Part shown: in pieces, positions 50,171 through 57,933 of the stretch
How positions within the stretch are numbered: the first letter of the stretch is position 1
Layout: each line of letters begins with the position of its first letter
Source: Zhihengliuella halotolerans
GTDB lineage: Bacteria > Actinomycetota > Actinomycetes > Actinomycetales > Micrococcaceae
Length of the DNA: 64,000 nt
Direction: 5' to 3'
Assembly (NCBI RefSeq): GCF_004217565.1
Contig: NZ_SHLA01000001.1
Span: forward strand, 3,286,001-3,350,000
The notes under the pieces: model-generated
Seen by the model: the letters and a program-made list of their open reading frames with translations, nothing else
What the model was told of the DNA's origin: nothing
Databases searched by the model: none
Made by a program: the position numbers and the translations under genes

Positions 50171-51600
50171 GCGTCGACACATCCAATCTGCCCGAAAAGC
50201 TCCCGGCGTCTGCCGGCATAACGCAGGCAGCTTCCCGGATCCGGTCTCTCGGCGGTTCAGTGGAATCGATCTACACTGACGTGGACAGCGAGTGGAAGAA
50301 CATCACTGACCACTTCAAGACGACCCACGATCAGCAAATTCTGGGCGCGCCGGCCAAAGTCATGCATCCGAGCGTCGAAGCCTTCAAAGGCACCATGGAC
50401 GGGGTTGCGGATGCACTGGACGATTTCGAGTCCGCGGTGGACGGTTTGAGATCCCGCTACAACGACGTGAAATCGGACGCCAGGACGCATAACGCGATCC
50501 CGGTGGCAGACCAGAGCGACAGCCATTCAAGCGATGAAAACACCCTGCAGGAGCGAGTCGACAGCGTCGCCAACGACTACGATGCGGCGGTGAGCACCTG
50601 CTCCAGCGCCATCCGGAACTTGAATCCCGCGTATCTGCTCGAGGGACACGATCCCTCGGAATTGCATGAAATCAACGTTCCCGCCTATCTCTTTCCTCTC
50701 CTCGGGGTCGCCCCGAGGAGTGGAGCGGCAACGAATGCGGTCGTCTCGCAGTTGTCGTATAAGAACGGGAAGCTCAATTTCACGTTCAACACCCAGAACA
50801 ATCCATTCATGACGCAGCGGGGCATGCCCGAGAGATACAACATCTCGGAGCGGAGCCTCAGAGCCCTGAGCGTTCCCGAGAGCTATGTGGAACGCATGAT
50901 GCGAGCCAGTGGTGTGGATCCCGAGCGCCTGTCCAGCAACAAGACGCGGGAGATGCTGCGCAATCTGCCGGAGCAGAGCGCGCTCGGCTGGCTCGTGCGG
51001 AAGTATCCGCATCTGAAGAGCAGTTCGATGAGCGTGAATGGGCGTGACGTCAGGCTCAACATCCGTCTGTCGGCTGGCAACGGGACACCTCCGACGAATA
51101 CCCGGGCTCCGTTCCGGCTGCCGCCGGGGGCGAACAAGGCCATGAACGCCCTTGACAAGTTCGGCAAGGTTCTGACGCCGCTCGATTACGGGGTGACCTT
51201 CTACGGTTCGTTCTCCGAGGGGTACAACGATTCGCTCGAACGCAACCCCGACGGGACAATGGAAGAGCACGTCAGGGCTGCGACCGTCGACGCGACTGTT
51301 GTCACGTCGTCCAAAGCAGCGGGCGAGATCGCCGGAACCATCGCGGGCCGGGCGGGAGGTGCCGCTCTCGGGCAGGTTCTGATCCCGATTCCTGGCGTCG
51401 GCGCAGCTGTCGGCGGGTTCGTCGGTGGCTGGGCCGGAGGTGTCGTCGGCAGCTGGGCTGGTGAGAAGGTCGGTGGTCTCATCAACGATCTCAGACATTC
51501 GGAGTTCGCCAGTGACGCTGTCAGTGCCGTCAAGGATGTCGGTAGTGCCGCCGTGGACACCGGCAAGAAGGTTCTCGGCGCACTCAACCCGTTCGGTTAG
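50167..51600 (+). CDS. WXG-like protein with C-terminal glycine zipper, putative T7SS effector
   Basis: A 477-residue protein. Residues 1-160 are predominantly helical with Trp43 (EWKNI) near a turn, like the export domain of WXG/LXG effectors. The middle (about 160-370) is of unknown fold. Residues about 384-437 are a glycine-zipper hydrophobic segment (GEIAGTIAGRAGG, IPIPGVGAAVGGFVGGWAGG), found in pore-forming and membrane-depolarising toxins, and an amphipathic tail follows. Codon use is less GC-biased than in the neighbouring genes. It overlaps the small partner gene. A secreted membrane-acting toxin is inferred. Confidence 0.6.
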   Translation: MSVDTSNLPEKLPASAGITQAASRIRSLGGSVESIYTDVDSEWKNITDHFKTTHDQQILGAPAKVMHPSVEAFKGTMDGVADALDDFESAVDGLRSRYNDVKSDARTHNAIPVADQSDSHSSDENTLQERVDSVANDYDAAVSTCSSAIRNLNPAYLLEGHDPSELHEINVPAYLFPLLGVAPRSGAATNAVVSQLSYKNGKLNFTFNTQNNPFMTQRGMPERYNISERSLRALSVPESYVERMMRASGVDPERLSSNKTREMLRNLPEQSALGWLVRKYPHLKSSSMSVNGRDVRLNIRLSAGNGTPPTNTRAPFRLPPGANKAMNALDKFGKVLTPLDYGVTFYGSFSEGYNDSLERNPDGTMEEHVRAATVDATVVTSSKAAGEIAGTIAGRAGGAALGQVLIPIPGVGAAVGGFVGGWAGGVVGSWAGEKVGGLINDLRHSEFASDAVSAVKDVGSAAVDTGKKVLGALNPFG

Positions 51601-51615
51601 TCGGAAAGGTCATTC

Positions 51616-52038
51616 TTGTTAGCGCTTGTCGTCTTGTTCATCGTCGCGATTTCCGCCCCGTTCTTCATGATTGCCGGTCGAGCATGGTCGGGCCGATCCC
51701 GCCGATGGGCGGTGGACCGGCCGGAATATGGTGCGTTCCACCGGCTGAACTATCTGCCGTTGAAGGCAGGCGCGGCCGGGATCTGGGTTCTTTCCTTCAT
51801 CCCCGGTGCGATGGCGCGGGTCTCTGGATCCGACGCGGCTGAGGCCATCGAGTTCTACACCGTGTTCCCTGTCGGTATGGTGCTTGTTGCGGCCAAGTTC
51901 TGGTGGCCGGCTGCCCTGGCACCGCAGTGGCAGAAAGAGTGGGTGGCCCGCGGCGGTGATGTCGGAGCCGTGGACGTACCGCTATGGGGCCCCGGCGAGA
52001 CAGTACCGGAACGAGCGAAAAAGAAGGGTCTGCAGTGA
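51616..52038 (+). CDS. Small membrane protein of T7SS-like cassette, possible immunity protein
   Basis: A 140-residue protein starting with TTG at 51616; GGAAAGG six bases upstream supports it. Three hydrophobic helices are predicted (about 1-20, 52-69 and 76-98), with a Pro/Lys-rich tail. It follows the putative effector by 15 bases and overlaps the next gene by four bases (GTGA). A membrane protein directly behind a putative pore-forming effector is a natural candidate for immunity; there is no sequence homology visible to prove this. Confidence 0.6.
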   Translation: MLALVVLFIVAISAPFFMIAGRAWSGRSRRWAVDRPEYGAFHRLNYLPLKAGAAGIWVLSFIPGAMARVSGSDAAEAIEFYTVFPVGMVLVAAKFWWPAALAPQWQKEWVARGGDVGAVDVPLWGPGETVPERAKKKGLQ

Positions 52039-53426
52039 GCGCACAGAGCACAACCAGAGTGAACGGCATCGGTCGGGTGCTCACCATGGAGATTCCCGGC
52101 ACCTGGGTCGCAGCCGAGCCCAGCCCTGAGGTGGAGCTCTTCGCCACCATGCCGCCAGCAGAAAACGAGTTCACGCCGAATATCGCAGTGACAGCGCTCC
52201 CCTACACGGGAACTCTGGCCGATTTCTCGCGTAAGGCAATGTCGTCTCTCGCATCGGACCTCCGTGAGGGCCGGATCGTGAACGTGGACGAGTGGGCGCA
52301 GCGGATCGCTGTGAACGATGCCGACGTCGTCGTTGAGGACGAGTACGGTCTGCCCCAAGCCGCGCATGAGGGCCGGCTCATCGAGTACACACATCGGAAT
52401 CCGGAGGGTGAAACGGTATACGGCGTCGACTATCTCTACCTTGAAAACGGCTGGGCGATTCAGGCGAGCACCACGACCTCCTTGCCGTCTCGGATCATTT
52501 TCGATGACGCCTTCCAGCAGATCGTACGATCAATCGAGGTTCTGCGCTCGCCGAATCGAGATGATGTTGAGGGTCGAAGGATCGAGATCGGGTCAACCCT
52601 GGACAGGATCGCCACGGCTGCAGAGAAAGTCGAGCGGGAAGAGCTGTTCGAAGAACTCGCCCGAAGCGCGTCGATCGGCGTCGGAATCTGGATGACTGGA
52701 GAAGCGCTCGCGCGGACGTCCGAATTGCAGGATGCGGTACTAGGACGACTGGCGGCGGCCTCCGATCCCGTTCTGGCCGAGCTGATCGATCTGGGCATTG
52801 TCGAGAATGGACGGCTCAGCGCGCTCGGCGAGTTGATATCGGTGGCCCTGACCGAATCGGTGGTCCGCGTGAGGCTGACCGGTCGGTTCGGAGACGGGGA
52901 GACGATGCTCCAGATCTTCGTGCTCGGTCCCTGGGCCGTGGTTGCCGCTGAGCAGGGGTACGGGCCGCGTGTCTTGAACCAGCCGTGGCATCCGGATGAT
53001 CCGGCCCGCTTCAATGTTCAGGTTCTTCCGGTGACCGAAGTGACGTCGGCCATGCTTCGCTGGGCGGGCGCAGGCCCGGCCTGGAATCTCCACCTCGAGG
53101 TCCCGTTCATCCCCATCCCCTTGTTCGAGGAGCGTCTGGGCGGGGAAGCGCCTTTGCCGGAGGGCGCCGGGCCGGTTACCGGCGCTGTGTGGCAGAACCC
53201 CTGGTTCTCTTGGGGGCTGGATGTCGAGACAAATGGCGAGCGCGTTGACCCGATTCACTACGTCAATGCGGGGGACCGCGGCCACTACAGAATCGGCCTT
53301 GCTGACAACCCTGTGACGGGCGCGGGGGAAGTGCTCCTGTTGCCGACTGACAGCGGCTTCATTTCGCGCCAGTTCGAGGATTCGCTGCAGGCGGCGATTT
53401 TCGGGCGACCGACCGTCCTGTCCTGA
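52035..53426 (+). CDS. Two-domain protein with EspG-like C-terminal half
   Basis: A 463-residue protein starting with GTG that overlaps the previous stop. The N-terminal half (about 1-170) resembles LpqN/Mog1-like domains (RVLTMEIPGTWVAAEPSPEVELFATMPP, VAVTALPY, YLYLENGWAIQASTTT). Residues about 185-330 show the pattern of ESX chaperone EspG: a helical start, then LIDLGIVENGRLSALGELISVALTESVVRVRL and MLQIFVLGPWAVVAAEQ. EspG binds WXG-type substrates before export. It closes the operon that begins with the DUF6507 gene. The EspG relation is a pattern reading and needs a profile search. Confidence 0.55.
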   Translation: MSAQSTTRVNGIGRVLTMEIPGTWVAAEPSPEVELFATMPPAENEFTPNIAVTALPYTGTLADFSRKAMSSLASDLREGRIVNVDEWAQRIAVNDADVVVEDEYGLPQAAHEGRLIEYTHRNPEGETVYGVDYLYLENGWAIQASTTTSLPSRIIFDDAFQQIVRSIEVLRSPNRDDVEGRRIEIGSTLDRIATAAEKVEREELFEELARSASIGVGIWMTGEALARTSELQDAVLGRLAAASDPVLAELIDLGIVENGRLSALGELISVALTESVVRVRLTGRFGDGETMLQIFVLGPWAVVAAEQGYGPRVLNQPWHPDDPARFNVQVLPVTEVTSAMLRWAGAGPAWNLHLEVPFIPIPLFEERLGGEAPLPEGAGPVTGAVWQNPWFSWGLDVETNGERVDPIHYVNAGDRGHYRIGLADNPVTGAGEVLLLPTDSGFISRQFEDSLQAAIFGRPTVLS

Positions 53427-53486
53427 CTTAAACGCGACGGGCACGTCGCCGTCTGGTCGGTAGCAGGATGCTGCCCCGCGCCGGCG

Positions 53487-53509
53487 ATGGGGACTTCTCC
53501 CCATCGCGG
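53487..53509 (+). repeat. Hairpin motif, copy 2, upstream of second EspG-like gene
   Basis: Here the motif is a perfect 10-bp hairpin: GCGATGGGGA-CTTC-TCCCCATCGC (53485-53508). It ends 53 bases before the next start at 53563, nearly the same spacing as copy 1. CACGAT about 18 bases behind it is a possible -10. Confidence 0.6.
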
Positions 53510-53562
53510 CCCGGCCCCCGGCCTGCCACGATGATGGGGTCGAGAAACGCTGGAGGTCGGGT

Positions 53563-54627
53563 GTGGGCAGCATCATCGTTTTCGGAGTGGTCCTGCTCCT
53601 CGCGGGGGGTGCAGCTGTTGCGGCCGGCGTCCTGAACTATCGGGGCCGCTGGCGCCCGCTCAACGCCTTCGTCCCCTATATGGGGTCGGGCATCTTCTTC
53701 ATGGGGTGCGGGATCCTGCTCTGGGGCGTCCTCGCGCTGGCCACCGGCGCCCTGACGCACGACGGCGGGCGGCAGCTCGCGCCGACGCTGCAATGGATCT
53801 TCACGTTGGCGAGTTTCGCCGCGCTGCTGCTCTTCGCGGGCGGTGCCTTCTTCGGCTACAGCCACTTGCCGCGCCGGCTGCGCCCGCGGTGGATGACCGA
53901 CGCTGACGGCACCACCGACCCCGTCGGCGACGGCGGGTTCAAGGTGTCGCTGCCGCGCTGGTCCGCGGCGGCTACCGGCGCGAGTCTCTCGACGAGCCGC
54001 GGCCCGCTGCTCAGCCCCGAGGCCGTGGACTGGCTCTACAGGAGCTGGTCCGGGCACGGGTGGGTGCGCTTCGGGGAGTCCGAGGCCGCCCGTGGGCTGC
54101 GCGAGCTCGGCATGGTGCACGACGACGGCCGCGCGGCCCCCGAGGTGGTGCTCGCCACCCAGCCGCTGCAGTCCGAGGCGACGACGGCCTACGTCGTCGC
54201 TCTCCTGCCCGGCCCGGGAGGGCCCGGGACGCACGCGGTCGAGATGATCCTGCGGCTGGGCGCGCGCAACGCCGTCGTGCTGTGGCAGGAGGAGACATGG
54301 CCGGTTCAGCAGCGCGGACTCGACGACGAGCGCGGGTTCCGTCAGCGCCTCGGCCTGCTGACAGGTCACGGACGCCGCCGCAAGAGCAACGCGGCCTACC
54401 GGGTCGATTTTGTGGCGCCGGAGGCGGCGGGTGACTGGCTCATGGACTTCGTGGGCCGCACCAGCGGGCCGGACGCGTCGTGGCGGATCTTCCTCGACCG
54501 CGACCAGTCGTTGTCGCTTGTTCCGGGTGAGGTCGCGGGTCAGTACGTGACCGGGAGCGAACGGACCGCCACGGCCGCCGCGCTTGCGGCGAAGCTCGAC
54601 GCGACGCTGCGGGGCGGGGCCGCATAG
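53563..54627 (+). CDS. Membrane-anchored protein with EspG-like soluble domain
   Basis: A 354-residue protein starting with GTG. Three membrane helices occupy residues 2-22, 41-61 and 78-98, followed by a cytoplasmic domain (about 135-354). The latter has the same order of elements as the second half of the preceding protein: AVDWLYRSWSGHG, RGLRELGMVHDDGRAAPEVVLA, then AVEMILRLGARNAVVLWQEE. It seems to be a membrane-tethered EspG-like protein of the same cassette. It has its own promoter region with the shared hairpin motif. Its exact job is unknown. Confidence 0.55.
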   Translation: MGSIIVFGVVLLLAGGAAVAAGVLNYRGRWRPLNAFVPYMGSGIFFMGCGILLWGVLALATGALTHDGGRQLAPTLQWIFTLASFAALLLFAGGAFFGYSHLPRRLRPRWMTDADGTTDPVGDGGFKVSLPRWSAAATGASLSTSRGPLLSPEAVDWLYRSWSGHGWVRFGESEAARGLRELGMVHDDGRAAPEVVLATQPLQSEATTAYVVALLPGPGGPGTHAVEMILRLGARNAVVLWQEETWPVQQRGLDDERGFRQRLGLLTGHGRRRKSNAAYRVDFVAPEAAGDWLMDFVGRTSGPDASWRIFLDRDQSLSLVPGEVAGQYVTGSERTATAAALAAKLDATLRGGAA

Positions 54628-54660
54628 AATCGACGGCGGCGCCGGACCAACCGCCGCCGT
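54625..54660 (+). promoter_or_regulatory. -10 box and leader hairpin of tdk
   Basis: TAGAAT (54625-54630) overlaps the stop codon of the preceding gene. ACGGCGGCG (54633-54641) and CGCCGCCGT (54652-54660) make a 9-bp stem at the likely 5' end of the tdk mRNA. No good -35 is seen. Confidence 0.45.
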
Positions 54661-54683
54661 GAACGTGAAGGGAGCCGATCGCG

Positions 54684-55307
54684 GTGTCGAAGCTCTATTT
54701 CCGCTACGGGGCGATGAACTCGGGCAAATCGACCGGCCTGCTGCAGGCGGCGTTCAACTACGAGGAGCGCGGTCAGCGCGTCCTCCTCGCGAAGCCCGCG
54801 ATCGACACCAAGGGGGACCGGTCGATCGTCTCCCGCCTCGGCGTCACGCGCGACGTGGACTTCACGATCCTGCCCGCCGAGTCGGTGCGCGAGATCTTCA
54901 GCAAGTACGCCGCCGGCGATGACCCCGAGGCGATCGTCACGCACGTCGACGTCGAACCCGTGGCCTGCCTGCTGATCGACGAGGCCCAGTTCCTCACCCG
55001 CGAGCAGGTCGACGACCTGCTGCGCATCGCCGTCCTCGATTCCGTCCCCGTGCTCGCCTACGGCATCCGCACCGACTTCCGCACCGACGCCTTCCCCGGG
55101 GCGGCCCGGCTGATGGAGCTCGCGCACAGCCTCGAGGAGCTCAAGACGATCTGCCGGTGCGGACGCAAGGCCGTCTTCAACACGCGCCGCGTGGGGGAGA
55201 CCTTCGTGTTCGACGGCGATCAGGTCGCCATCGATGGCCAGGACGTGGGGTACGAGTCGCTGTGTGCCACGTGCTACCTGGACGTCTCGGGCGGACGGCT
55301 CGGCTAG
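54684..55307 (+). CDS. tdk: Thymidine kinase, type II
   Basis: A 207-residue salvage enzyme that phosphorylates thymidine to dTMP with ATP. P-loop GAMNSGKS (9-16), DEAQ (99-102), the substrate lid YGIRTDFR and the zinc cysteines CRCGR and CATC are all present, as in the tetrameric type II enzymes. It starts with GTG preceded by AAGGGAGCC. It stands alone. Function is secure. Confidence 0.96.
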   Translation: MSKLYFRYGAMNSGKSTGLLQAAFNYEERGQRVLLAKPAIDTKGDRSIVSRLGVTRDVDFTILPAESVREIFSKYAAGDDPEAIVTHVDVEPVACLLIDEAQFLTREQVDDLLRIAVLDSVPVLAYGIRTDFRTDAFPGAARLMELAHSLEELKTICRCGRKAVFNTRRVGETFVFDGDQVAIDGQDVGYESLCATCYLDVSGGRLG

Positions 55308-55331
55308 TCGAGCGCAACTGCCCGCGACCTC

Positions 55332-55397
55332 TTGACACACCCTTTCCCGCCGGAGCAGACTGTCTGATACCAGATTAGTACGCGTTTGATATATCAG
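55332..55397 (+). promoter_or_regulatory. fdhA promoter with palindromic sites
   Basis: TTGACA (55332-55337) and CAGACT (55356-55361) are 18 bases apart. Downstream lie CTGATA (55364-55369) and TATCAG (55392-55397) as wide inverted arms, and the perfect TGATATATCA (55387-55396). The sites would cover the start of transcription and may bind a repressor. Confidence 0.5.
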
Positions 55398-55413
55398 GAA
55401 CGGCGGCTCAACG

Positions 55414-56631
55414 ATGAGTAACAAGGCAGTCAGCTACGCAGGTCCCGGCAAGGTCGAGGTCATCGACACTCCCTATCCCGAGTTCGAGCTCAAGGACGGG
55501 CCCGGAGTTAACCCGGCCAACGTCGGCCGCAAGGTCCACCACGGCGTCATCCTCCGCACGATCGCCACGAACATCTGCGGCTCGGACCAGCACATGGTGC
55601 GCGGCCGTACCACCGCGCCCGAGGGGCTCGTCCTCGGGCACGAGATCACCGGCGAGGTCGTCGAGGTCGGACGCGACGTCGAGTTCATCAAGGTCGGCGA
55701 CATCGTCTCGGTGCCCTTCAACATCGCGTGCGGCCGCTGCCGCAACTGCAAGGAGGGGCAGACCGGCATCTGCCTCAACGTCAACCCTGACCGCCCGGGC
55801 TCGGCGTACGGCTACGTGGACATGGGCGGCTGGGTCGGCGGCCAGGCCGAGTACGTGCTCGTGCCCTACGCGGACTGGAACCTCCTGAAGTTCCCGGACC
55901 GCGATCAGGCGATGGAGAAGATCATGGACCTCACCATGCTCTCCGATATCTTCCCGACGGGCTTCCACGGTGCCGTCACCTCCGGTGTCACCGTCGGTTC
56001 CACCGTGTACGTCGCGGGTGCCGGTCCGGTCGGCCTTGCCGCTGCCATGGGTGCACAGTTGCTTGGTGCCGCCGTTGTCATCGTGGGCGACCTGAACGAG
56101 GACCGCCTGGCCCAGGCTCGCTCCTTTGGCTGTGAAACCATCAACGTCGCCCACGGGTCCGTCGAAGACCAGCTCGAGCAGATTCTTGGGGTCCCCGAGG
56201 TGGACTGCGGCATCGACGCCGTCGGCTTCGAGGCCCACGGTCACGGCGGGGACGCCGGCAAGGAGGCTCCGGCCACCGTGTTGAACTCGCTGATGGACAT
56301 CACCCGCGCCGGCGGCGCCGTCGGTATCCCCGGCCTGTACGTCACCGGTGACCCGGGAGCCGTCGACGAGGCCGCCAAGAAGGGCGCGCTGTCGCTGTCC
56401 TTCGGTACCGGTTGGGCCAAGTCGCTGTCCTTCGCCACCGGGCAGTGCCCGGTCATGAAGTACCACCGCCAATTGATGATGGCGATCTTGAACGACAAGG
56501 CTCCGATTGCCAAAGCCGTCAATGCCGGGGCGATCTCGCTGGACGAGGCCCCGCGTGGCTACGCCGAGTTTGATGCCGGCGCGGCGAAGAAGTTCGTGCT
56601 CGACCCGCACGGGCTCATCTCCCGCAACTAG
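55414..56631 (+). CDS. fdhA: Formaldehyde dehydrogenase, glutathione-independent
   Basis: A 405-residue zinc-dependent medium-chain dehydrogenase that oxidises formaldehyde to formate with bound NAD and needs no glutathione. The N-terminal VSYAGPGKVEVIDTPYPEF and the zinc site (NICGSDQHMVRGRTTAPEGLVLGHE) are diagnostic; structural zinc cysteines lie in CGRCRNCKEGQTGIC. The Rossmann loop is VYVAGAGPVGLAAA. Length matches Pseudomonas-type enzymes. It is monocistronic with its own promoter and terminator hairpin. Formaldehyde detoxification is the expected role. Confidence 0.94.
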   Translation: MSNKAVSYAGPGKVEVIDTPYPEFELKDGPGVNPANVGRKVHHGVILRTIATNICGSDQHMVRGRTTAPEGLVLGHEITGEVVEVGRDVEFIKVGDIVSVPFNIACGRCRNCKEGQTGICLNVNPDRPGSAYGYVDMGGWVGGQAEYVLVPYADWNLLKFPDRDQAMEKIMDLTMLSDIFPTGFHGAVTSGVTVGSTVYVAGAGPVGLAAAMGAQLLGAAVVIVGDLNEDRLAQARSFGCETINVAHGSVEDQLEQILGVPEVDCGIDAVGFEAHGHGGDAGKEAPATVLNSLMDITRAGGAVGIPGLYVTGDPGAVDEAAKKGALSLSFGTGWAKSLSFATGQCPVMKYHRQLMMAILNDKAPIAKAVNAGAISLDEAPRGYAEFDAGAAKKFVLDPHGLISRN

Positions 56632-56640
56632 GTACCGCCC

Positions 56641-56676
56641 GTACGACGACGGCGCGACCTAGTGTCGTCGTCGTAC
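56641..56676. terminator. Hairpin terminator after fdhA
   Basis: GTACGACGACG (56641-56651) and CGTCGTCGTAC (56666-56676) form a perfect 11-bp stem. It lies between convergent fdhA and the membrane-protein gene. Confidence 0.7.
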
Positions 56677-56717
56677 CGGTTCCGCCCGGGGCGCCTGGCG
56701 CGTCCCGGGCGGCGTGA

Positions 56718-57146
56718 TCAGCGTTGCTTGTGGGAGGCATCCCGGCGCCTGATGAGCAGGCCGACGGCGATCCCGAGCAGGCCCACGGACAGCGGGCTCA
56801 GCGCACCCGCGGCGAAGACCGCCTCTGGCGGGGCGAACGCGGCCAGGGTCCGCCAGGTCGGTCCCGCGAGCATCGCGCCGAAGACCATGCACGCGGCGAG
56901 GCTGACGGCCACACCCGTCGCCGCTGTCGCCGAGGCTCGGGCCATCAGGACCGCTCCGAGCGCCAGGGCCGCGACGACGAGCGCGAAGCCGAAGCGGACG
57001 AAGACGTGATTGCCGGTGGCCATCGCCAGCACCAGAAACTGGTTGCCGACGAAGAAGACGCCGACGCCGACGCCGAGCCCGCCGACGAAATGGACGAAGC
57101 CGCTGAAGAACGACGTCGTGTGGGTTCCTCCGATGGCCGTTGTCAT
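56718..57146 (-). CDS. Hypothetical four-helix membrane protein
   Basis: A 142-residue protein with four helices (about 16-36, 43-62, 71-92 and 109-128) and a short basic tail (RRRDASHKQR). The start ATG 57146 (MTTAIGG) is preferred over one 23 codons earlier, because the upstream part is polar and unlike a membrane protein start. The pattern TSFFSGFVHFVGGLGVGVGVFF is not recognised. It stands alone between fdhA and bioQ. Confidence 0.65.
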   Translation of the reverse strand: MTTAIGGTHTTSFFSGFVHFVGGLGVGVGVFFVGNQFLVLAMATGNHVFVRFGFALVVAALALGAVLMARASATAATGVAVSLAACMVFGAMLAGPTWRTLAAFAPPEAVFAAGALSPLSVGLLGIAVGLLIRRRDASHKQR

Positions 57147-57249
57147 GACGGCACCTGCTTCCCCGTGTCCGCTGTGCTGTCTCTTCAGTGAAACGCCGCG
57201 GACGCGCGGAGTCAATGGCGGCGGGTGCGCCGGGCCTGCGTCAGCGCGG

Positions 57250-57828
57250 CTACGGTGCCGCGGCGGAGGGCAGCAGCCCGTCCAGGGCCCGCTCGAGCGC
57301 CCAGCGGAAATCCGGGGCGTCGGCGTCGGCGACGTCTAAGTCGGCCCGGTTCTGCGCCTCCGCGATGGAGCCCAGTACGTGGTTCACGATGAGCGACTGG
57401 GCGCTCACCGCGTGGTCCTCGCGCAGGCCCGCGGCCGCGAACAGCCCGGTCAGCCGCGCAAGCGGCGTCAGGCGCTCGGGCGCGAGCACTCGCGCCACGT
57501 GCACGACCTCCGCGCTGTCCGGAATCGGCAGCAGCATGGTGTGCAGGCTTGAGGCCAGGTGCAGGATGGCGCCGCGGGCGGCGGGCGCTGGGACGACGTC
57601 GTTCCCGGCGACCGCGGCCCCGCCCGCCGGCGCGCCAAGCGCGGGTGTGTTCAGGAGCGTCGCGGCGACCTCGACGAGGAGCTCCTGCTTGTTCTTCACG
57701 TGCCAGTAGAGCGCGCCGACCTGAACCTCCAGGTCGCGGGCCAGCCGGCGCATGGAGAGGTCGGCGAGGCCGAAGTCGCGCAGGATGCCGACGGCCGCGT
57801 CCACTACGGTCTCCTGTGTCAGCGCCAT
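57250..57828 (-). CDS. bioQ: TetR-family repressor of biotin operon, BioQ-like
   Basis: A 192-residue TetR repressor with HTH around 25-47 ([31 protein letters not shown]). It is divergent from bioB, and a perfect TTGAAC-palindrome fits the known BioQ box of corynebacteria and mycobacteria, so the name follows from family, position and operator. BioQ responds to biotin availability by an indirect route that is not fully known. A TAGACT box ends seven bases before the ATG, suggesting a leaderless mRNA. Confidence 0.85.
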   Translation of the reverse strand: MALTQETVVDAAVGILRDFGLADLSMRRLARDLEVQVGALYWHVKNKQELLVEVAATLLNTPALGAPAGGAAVAGNDVVPAPAARGAILHLASSLHTMLLPIPDSAEVVHVARVLAPERLTPLARLTGLFAAAGLREDHAVSAQSLIVNHVLGSIAEAQNRADLDVADADAPDFRWALERALDGLLPSAAAP

Positions 57829-57835
57829 GCCCGCC

Positions 57836-57841
57836 AGTCTA
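57836..57841 (-). promoter_or_regulatory. -10 box (TAGACT) of leaderless bioQ
   Basis: Minus-strand TAGACT is followed by GGCGGGC and the ATG at 57828. Confidence 0.55.
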
Positions 57842-57889
57842 TCCAGCCGCGCGACTCCATCCGCGGCGCGCGCCGGCGCGCAGTGGTGG

Positions 57890-57922
57890 TAGCCTCATTC
57901 CCACGAATTGAACACTGTTCAA
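57890..57922 (+). promoter_or_regulatory. bioB promoter with BioQ operator
   Basis: TAGCCT (57890-57895) is the likely -10. TTGAACA-C-TGTTCAA (57908-57922) is a perfect 7-bp inverted repeat that contains the BioQ-type core TGAAC-N3-GTTCA, placed just downstream of the predicted start of transcription, where a bound repressor would block the operon. Confidence 0.8.
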
Positions 57923-57933
57923 GAGACGAGGGA

